Shown here in pieces: positions 16,237-20,328 of a stretch of 20,328 nt of DNA. Both the position numbers and the translations under genes were made by a program. Each line of letters opens with the position of its first letter. Within the stretch, counting starts at the first letter, position 1. Source of the DNA: Kordiimonadaceae bacterium (GTDB taxonomy: Bacteria > Pseudomonadota > Alphaproteobacteria > Sphingomonadales > Kordiimonadaceae); NCBI GenBank assembly GCA_014238195.1, contig JABABO010000056.1, forward strand, positions 1 to 20,328, given 5' to 3'. The notes beneath the pieces are model-generated. The model ran no database searches and was not told where the DNA came from. It saw only the letters and a list, made by a program, of their open reading frames with translations.

Positions 16237-18003
16237 ATGAAAAAGAAAATGGCTTATTTGGCAATCTTGAGTCTCATGGTACTTTTATTACTTCTTGGAT
16301 GGTCACAGGATAAAAAAGGCCCCGATAATTTTATATTAAGCGGGGGCACCATTCTAACGATGGAACCATCGCAGCCTAAAGCCGATGCCGTTTGGGTTAA
16401 GGATGGTATTATCAAGGCAGTTGGCACATTGGCGCATGTAAATCAGTTAGCAGGTGAGGGTGCCGACCATATCGACTTAAAAGGCAATGTCTTAATGCCT
16501 GGCTTTATTGAGCCACACACACACCCTGTTTCAGCGGCTATGCTATCGCAAGCGCTTGATATTTCGGGGATGGCCTTTAACAGCCGCGAGGCGCTCATGT
16601 CGTTTCTGGTCAATGAAATATCTGGATTTCAACCCGCTCCTTGGATCGTGGCTTATGGCTGGGATCCATTAATGATTGATGATTTACGCGCACCGACGCT
16701 CGCTGAATTAGACATGCTTTCCCCAGATAAGCCATTGATATTACTGTCACAAAATATGCATGAGGCTTTTGTAAATAGTGCTGCACTGAAAGCAGCGGGT
16801 ATCGATCACGATACCCCCAACCCTGCGCATGGGCGTTTTGAGCGGGACGCAGATGGCAAACTAAATGGGATGATATTTGAGGTAGATGCAATCGCCCGTA
16901 TCGCTTCTGCTATTCCTACATTGCCAAAGGCATATGCAGCGCATTTGCTAAGGCAACAGTATGATCGATATGCCCGTGCAGGCTACACGACAATTGGTGT
17001 GTTAGGAATTGTTGGCCGGGTTGAAGAACCTTTAGAGCTCCTTAAGCAGATTTCAACCGCTATCGATATGGGGCTGCGGACCCGTGTTTGGCTTAGTGCA
17101 AAAGATCATGACGAAAACGATATAAAAGTCACAAGCCCTAACAAGCGATTTTCTATTGCGGGTGTTAAATATTGGATGGATGGCTCGCCCTTTATCGGTG
17201 GGGCAGCCTTTGCTGAACCGTATGCAAATACCGATATAACCAAGCATGTTATGCGGCTTGATCATGGGCATTCAGTGCTCCCTGCCTATGACCCAGTCGT
17301 GTTTAAAAAGGTCTTCTTAAAACATCATAAAGCGGGGCGTAATATTGCTGTTCATGTTCAAGGGGAACGTGCAGTGGATGTTGTTTTATCAGCTGCTGAA
17401 CATGCGCAAAAAATTGCACCTAATGCTAACTTGATCCATCGCTTAGAACATAACGCGCTGATTACAAAAGAACAGTTAGAGCGGGCAAAAAAACTGGGGT
17501 TGGAAATCAGCTTCTTCGTGGATCATATATATTTATATGGTCATCAATTAGAGCATATCGTGGGGCCAAATCGGGCCAGGCGCTATATGCCATTACAAAC
17601 AGCGATCAATGCAGGACATGATATATCCTTGCACGGTGATCATCCAATGACATCTGAAAATCCCTTGCGTTCTGTGGAGGTTGCTATCACGCGGTTTCCG
17701 CTTCGTGGTGATCGTGTGATAGTAGGGTCTGAGGCCGTTTCATTGGATGATGGGCTTAAAGCTATAACAATCAATGCGGCAAAACATTTAGGGATGGATG
17801 CCTACGTCGGGTCGATTAGCGTTGGGAAATTTGCTGATCTCGTGTTGTTAGATAAAAACCCGTATGAGGTAGTACCGCAAGACATAGATAACATCAAAGC
17901 CTTGCAAACTTGGTCAGATGGTCGGCGCATTGACACCCGCGCTTGGCGTTATTCCAACATAAAAAGCCAGTTAAAAGCATTTTTTGATTTAATCTCAGGT
18001 TAA
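16237..18003 (+). CDS. YtcJ-type amidohydrolase with N-terminal membrane segment
   Basis: 588 residues of the amidohydrolase superfamily, amidohydrolase-3 (YtcJ/COG1574) branch: metal-dependent hydrolysis of an amide or related bond; substrate unknown. ATG 16237 follows GGGAAG; a TTG one codon earlier is less likely. Residues about 3-22 are hydrophobic (YLAILSLMVLLLLLGWS) with no lipobox Cys, so it is a signal anchor or signal peptide placing the enzyme on the periplasmic side. Metal ligands are visible: HTH at about 94-96 (GFIEPHTHP), a His in NIAVHVQGERAVD, a His in LIHRLEHNAL, and the Asp in ISLHGDHPM. The C-terminal composite beta-domain motif VGKFADLVLLDKNPYEV closes the fold. A weak promoter (TTGCGC, 15 bp, TATAAC at 16175-16201) lies upstream. 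Ends 9 bp before repeat copy B. Confidence 0.9.
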   Translation: MKKKMAYLAILSLMVLLLLLGWSQDKKGPDNFILSGGTILTMEPSQPKADAVWVKDGIIKAVGTLAHVNQLAGEGADHIDLKGNVLMPGFIEPHTHPVSAAMLSQALDISGMAFNSREALMSFLVNEISGFQPAPWIVAYGWDPLMIDDLRAPTLAELDMLSPDKPLILLSQNMHEAFVNSAALKAAGIDHDTPNPAHGRFERDADGKLNGMIFEVDAIARIASAIPTLPKAYAAHLLRQQYDRYARAGYTTIGVLGIVGRVEEPLELLKQISTAIDMGLRTRVWLSAKDHDENDIKVTSPNKRFSIAGVKYWMDGSPFIGGAAFAEPYANTDITKHVMRLDHGHSVLPAYDPVVFKKVFLKHHKAGRNIAVHVQGERAVDVVLSAAEHAQKIAPNANLIHRLEHNALITKEQLERAKKLGLEISFFVDHIYLYGHQLEHIVGPNRARRYMPLQTAINAGHDISLHGDHPMTSENPLRSVEVAITRFPLRGDRVIVGSEAVSLDDGLKAITINAAKHLGMDAYVGSISVGKFADLVLLDKNPYEVVPQDIDNIKALQTWSDGRRIDTRAWRYSNIKSQLKAFFDLISG

Positions 18004-18012
18004 GTTCAGTCT

Positions 18013-18122
18013 TATAGCCAATTGCGGTGAATATTGATCACCTTATTTGGCTATAAGTCTTTGTATCGGTTCGACTTATCAATAAATAATAAGATCATTA
18101 TTTATTGGTCTCGCTATAATTC
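18013..18122 (-). repeat. Dispersed 110-bp palindromic repeat, copy B (inverted)
   Basis: Reverse complement of copy A at 1635-1744 with about 8 mismatches and no gaps. It fills nearly all of the 126-bp gap between two convergent genes. Both internal inverted repeats are perfect in the outer arms: caataaataat/attatttattg with a 6-nt loop, and cttatagccaa/ttggctataag enclosing a second stem ggtga/tcacc. As it starts 9 bp after the amidohydrolase stop and ends 7 bp before the regulator stop, it may serve both as a bidirectional terminator. No coding sequence. Confidence 0.85.
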
Positions 18123-18129
18123 GCATATT

Positions 18130-18792
18130 TTAACTATCAATGCTTCCAATCACCAGCATGACATTTAGGACTTTTTTCTTTGGGATGACAATTTCAAAAG
18201 CAGGGTTATGCTGCCATATAACAAGCGTATCATCTTGCCACCGCATGAATTGTTTGATTAATCCGCGATGATCTTTGGTTTCAATTAGGGCATAACGGCC
18301 TTTGGTGACAGGGCGATTAGGGTGAACATAGGCAAGATCCCCATCTTTATATTTTGGGGCCATACTGTCGCCCGTGATATAAACTGCAAAGGCATCCTGT
18401 ATGCCCGATAGTTGAGGCGGGCGAAAGGTCCAGTCTATGGGGTTATTATCCAAAATCAAATCACCATCAGCCCCGCCTTGTGCACGGCCTATAACGGGAA
18501 GATTCTTTGCTAAGGTATCAAATATGGGGGGTCGTGCTTTGGCATTATCAAGACGGTTGCTGTTTGTCAGCATGTCTGGACTTTCATGTCCGTCTATAAG
18601 ATAACCAGCTGTTGTGTTCAAACATTTTGCTAAGGCATGAATTTTTCGTGGATGCTGAGTAATACCTGATTCGATCTTATCAATGGCTTGTTGGCTCACA
18701 CCCACCATATTTCCAAGTGCCCTCTGTGATAAATTATTTTTCTTACGAAGTTGAACTAAGCGTTGCCCAAGATAATTTATAGTCGTATTCAT
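18130..18792 (-). CDS. HTH (XRE) - S24 peptidase family transcriptional regulator
   Basis: 220 residues from ATG 18792, which has AAGGTG 6 bp upstream; upstream in-frame codons lack a ribosome site and cross the promoter. An XRE helix-turn-helix covers about 8-66 (LSQRALGNMVGVSQQAIDKI). An S24/LexA-type domain covers about 98-215, with the catalytic Ser143 in YITGDSMAPKYKDGDLAYV and the Lys180 in RGLIKQFMR. The sequence RAQGG (103-107) occupies the region where LexA-type proteins have their Ala-Gly cleavage site, but it is not a clear Ala-Gly. Such proteins are LexA/CI-like repressors, some of which self-cleave after DNA damage. No phage genes surround it, so a chromosomal role is more likely. 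Promoter at 18824-18852; possible self-operator at 18807-18818. Confidence 0.9.
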   Translation of the reverse strand: MNTTINYLGQRLVQLRKKNNLSQRALGNMVGVSQQAIDKIESGITQHPRKIHALAKCLNTTAGYLIDGHESPDMLTNSNRLDNAKARPPIFDTLAKNLPVIGRAQGGADGDLILDNNPIDWTFRPPQLSGIQDAFAVYITGDSMAPKYKDGDLAYVHPNRPVTKGRYALIETKDHRGLIKQFMRWQDDTLVIWQHNPAFEIVIPKKKVLNVMLVIGSIDS

Positions 18793-18806
18793 TATACACC
18801 TTTCCA

Positions 18807-18818
18807 CAAGTATAGTTG
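18807..18818. promoter_or_regulatory. Operator-like dyad at the S24 regulator start site
   Basis: caagtatagttg matches its own reverse complement at 10 of 12 positions and spans the predicted +1 of the regulator gene, a fitting place for autorepression. Inference only. Confidence 0.3.
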
Positions 18819-18823
18819 TTTTA

Positions 18824-18852
18824 TTTATAATACCACTAATTTGCTTTGTCAC
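18824..18852 (-). promoter_or_regulatory. Promoter of the HTH-S24 regulator
   Basis: The minus strand reads GTGACA (18847-18852), a 17-bp spacer and TATAAA (18824-18829), each 5 of 6 against the sigma-70 consensus with ideal spacing. Start predicted near 18817, about 25 nt before the ATG. Confidence 0.6.
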
Positions 18853-18885
18853 TTGAAAAATTGCGTATATGGCAGCTTTTCTGAT

Positions 18886-18901
18886 TGGCACAGTCATTGC
18901 T
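18886..18901 (+). promoter_or_regulatory. Sigma-54-type promoter 1 upstream of flgK
   Basis: TGGCAC-N5-TTGCT matches the -24/-12 consensus at every conserved position, with GG-N10-GC spacing. The predicted start near 18912 leaves a leader of about 255 nt to flgK. Sigma-54 control of late flagellar genes with FlbD is established in Caulobacter. Confidence 0.65.
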
Positions 18902-18920
18902 TTACTCATAGTAAAATGAC
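18893..18920. promoter_or_regulatory. Bulged inverted repeat over the sigma-54 start site
   Basis: The outer arms GTCAT/ATGAC and the inner arms TTTACT/AGTAAA, around CAT, form an 11-bp stem with a 3-nt bulge. It overlaps the -12 element and the predicted +1 of sigma-54 promoter 1. No T-run follows, so an operator is more likely than a terminator. Confidence 0.4.
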
Positions 18921-19040
18921 TTGGCAATACGAGTGGACAAATAAAAGAAAAACGAATGAAATGGTGATTATAATGAAGGCATTTGGTTCTAAATATCTGT
19001 ATATAAAAGATAAATATTATTTTTTGCTCCAATGCTTAGG

Positions 19041-19056
19041 TGGCTTTAGGTATGCA
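19041..19056 (+). promoter_or_regulatory. Sigma-54-type promoter 2 upstream of flgK
   Basis: TGGCTT-N5-ATGCA, with GG-N10-GC spacing. It is weaker than promoter 1 but nearer: start near 19067, about 100 nt before the flgK start. It is almost the same core as the glnK promoter (TGGCAT-N5-ATGCA). Confidence 0.45.
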
Positions 19057-19166
19057 GCTATGGTTGATTTCTCCTTATCAAAATATATTCCACTAGGCCA
19101 GAAGGCAGATTTTGCCGTGATGAATATGAACCAAAACTCTGCTTTAACTTCGGGAAGGGGATAAAA

Positions 19167-20328
19167 GTGTCGCTCCAGAATATTATTAACACGTCACTAT
19201 CGGGTTTGGCGACGAATCAATCCGCTTTGCGCGCAACTTCAAATAATATTGCGAATGTTAATACTGCTGGCTATTCACGTCTTGAAGTTAGTCAGGCTGC
19301 CAATGTACTGCAAGGCGAAACCGCAGGGGTAAAAATTGATGGCATCCAGCGTGTCGTTGATGAATTTATGGAAACTGCGTTGCGTAATGCAGGAACAAAT
19401 ACCGCCGAATATAGGGTACAGCGCGAGTATCACGACCGCTTGCAAGGGATATTAGGTAATCCTGATAGTGCCAGTTCATTGTCATCCCGCATCGACCAAG
19501 TTTTTGGCAGTGTTGCTGATTTAGCCCTGAATCCGTCGGACGTGCTACGTCGCACATCAACCCTGACCGAATTTGATAGTTTCCTTGATCAGTTGAGTGT
19601 TTTGCAGTCGCAGTTACAGGACCTGCGGGCCGATACAAGCCTTGCTATGGTTGATAATGTTGACCAGATTAATGCGAAATTACAAACGATAGCCGAGTTA
19701 AACCCATTGATCGCACGGCAATTAAATGTTGGAGGTGAAACAGGTGGCTTGCAAAACCAGATGTCGAATGCGTTGGAGGAATTAGCAGAATTAGTTGATA
19801 TCAATGTGGTGGGTCAAACAAACGGTCAGGTTTATGTCTATACAAATTCTGGTCAACCCCTTGTCGATAGTAGCTTGTATCAAATGAGCTATGAAACACC
19901 TGGTGTTTCGTCAGCCAGCACGTTTTTCCCCGATGTAGAAATCGCGCGGGTGAACAGTGAAACACTCGCTGTGGAGGGGACACCGCGTGCCATAACATCA
20001 GACTTGCGCAGTGGATCACTCAAAGGATTAATTGATCTGCGCGATGATCAATTTGTTGCGCTTTCAACAACACTTGGCGAACTTGGTGCACGCTTTGCCG
20101 ATGAAGTAAATGCTATTCATAATGCGTATTCCGCCGTTCCCGCGCAAAGCCAACTAGAAGGGAAGCAAACATTTGTTGATGGTGGTCATACACCTGGGTT
20201 CACAGGTATTGTCACCTTTGCCGTCACCGATAATAGTGGCACAATTATTAATGAAACAACGGTTGACTTTGACGCTGCACCGCCTGCGACAATGAACGCG
20301 CTGATAACACAGGTCAATACAGGCCTGA
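19167..20328 (+). CDS. flgK: Flagellar hook-associated protein 1, FlgK (3' end beyond window)
   Basis: 387 codons are present and the frame is open at the window edge. FlgK joins the flagellar hook to the filament, with FlgL. GTG 19167 is preceded by GGGAAGGGG, 7 bp away. The N-terminal region carries the flagellar rod/hook motif, SALRATSNNIANVNTAGYSR, at about 17-36, the hallmark of FlgK/FlgE/FlgG proteins. It is followed by the FlgK pattern VDEFMETALRNAGTNTAEYRVQ and, later, SGSLKGLIDLRD and FADEVNAIHNAYSA, typical of the FlgK D1 region. No signal peptide, as expected for flagellar type III export. flgL or other hook genes are expected just past the window. Confidence 0.95.
   Translation, partial: MSLQNIINTSLSGLATNQSALRATSNNIANVNTAGYSRLEVSQAANVLQGETAGVKIDGIQRVVDEFMETALRNAGTNTAEYRVQREYHDRLQGILGNPDSASSLSSRIDQVFGSVADLALNPSDVLRRTSTLTEFDSFLDQLSVLQSQLQDLRADTSLAMVDNVDQINAKLQTIAELNPLIARQLNVGGETGGLQNQMSNALEELAELVDINVVGQTNGQVYVYTNSGQPLVDSSLYQMSYETPGVSSASTFFPDVEIARVNSETLAVEGTPRAITSDLRSGSLKGLIDLRDDQFVALSTTLGELGARFADEVNAIHNAYSAVPAQSQLEGKQTFVDGGHTPGFTGIVTFAVTDNSGTIINETTVDFDAAPPATMNALITQVNTGL

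Larger units (their letters stand above)
18793..19166. promoter_or_regulatory. 374-bp control region between the S24 regulator and flgK
   Basis: AT-rich region holding the S24 promoter and operator-like dyad, two sigma-54-like promoters pointing to flgK, and a hairpin at 18893-18920. A 133-codon frame crosses it but the promoters lie inside it and it has no good start, so it is treated as non-coding. Confidence 0.6.

Noticed and set aside
18130..18792. Prophage repressor marking an integrated phage
   Set aside because: The HTH-S24 gene is phage-repressor-like, but no integrase, Cro, replication or structural gene lies nearby.
18793..19032. N-terminal extension of the S24 regulator
   Set aside because: The extension crosses a good promoter and has no ribosome site; ATG 18792 has AAGGTG and gives a normal HTH start.
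18763..19164. 133-codon frame upstream of flgK on the plus strand
   Set aside because: It starts within the S24 gene, contains both sigma-54-like promoters, has no ribosome site at a useful start and shows no recognisable domain. A short protein from its last 30-60 codons cannot be excluded.
1..20328. CRISPR array, tRNA or rRNA genes, insertion sequences
   Set aside because: No regular repeat-spacer pattern, no tRNA-like cloverleaf with CCA region, and no transposase frame was seen.

Overview
This window reads as the chromosome of a motile, Gram-negative, probably marine alphaproteobacterium of moderate to low GC. The evidence is a TonB-dependent receptor, a TRAP transporter with a lipoprotein binding subunit, a GlnK-AmtB ammonium module, a LexA-like S24 regulator, the flagellar gene flgK, and an alphaproteobacterial receiver/HPt pair beside a TipN-like coiled-coil protein. 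Kordiimonadales or a similar marine order is possible, but that is a guess from gene style.

Layout from left to right. (1) 1-1447, minus: truncated sodium:amino-acid symporter (AgcS family). (2) 1448-1839: gene-free stretch holding short direct repeats in the agcS leader, repeat copy A (1635-1744) and the amtB terminator. (3) 1840-3535, minus: glnK-amtB, preceded by a sigma-54-like promoter. (4) 3762-12483, minus: TonB-dependent receptor, then dctM, dctQ and dctP of a TakP/FcbT-type TRAP transporter, then a 936-residue membrane-anchored coiled-coil protein. Transcription runs from the coiled-coil gene, only 5 bp from dctP, towards the receptor. (5) 12778-13819, plus: a receiver protein lacking the usual phospho-acceptor aspartate, overlapping an HPt gene, divergent from the coiled-coil gene. 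(6) 13838-15328, minus: PhoA-type alkaline phosphatase. (7) 15618-16100, plus: secreted protein that is essentially a TonB C-terminal domain. (8) 16237-18003, plus: YtcJ-type amidohydrolase. (9) 18013-18122: repeat copy B, inverted relative to copy A. (10) 18130-18792, minus: HTH-S24 regulator. (11) 18793-19166: regulatory region with two sigma-54-like promoters. (12) 19167 to the end, plus: flgK, truncated by the window.

Most genes concern nutrient capture (nitrogen through AmtB/GlnK, phosphate through PhoA, organic acids through TRAP, unknown substrates through the TonB-dependent receptor) or cell polarity and motility (coiled-coil protein, receiver/HPt, FlgK). No CRISPR array, rRNA, tRNA, transposase or prophage structural gene was seen. 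The least explained signals are the 110-bp inverted repeat pair about 16.3 kb apart, each copy able to form two hairpins; the Asp-to-Asn change in the receiver paired with an intact HPt; and the coiled-coil gene placed directly in front of a TRAP operon.
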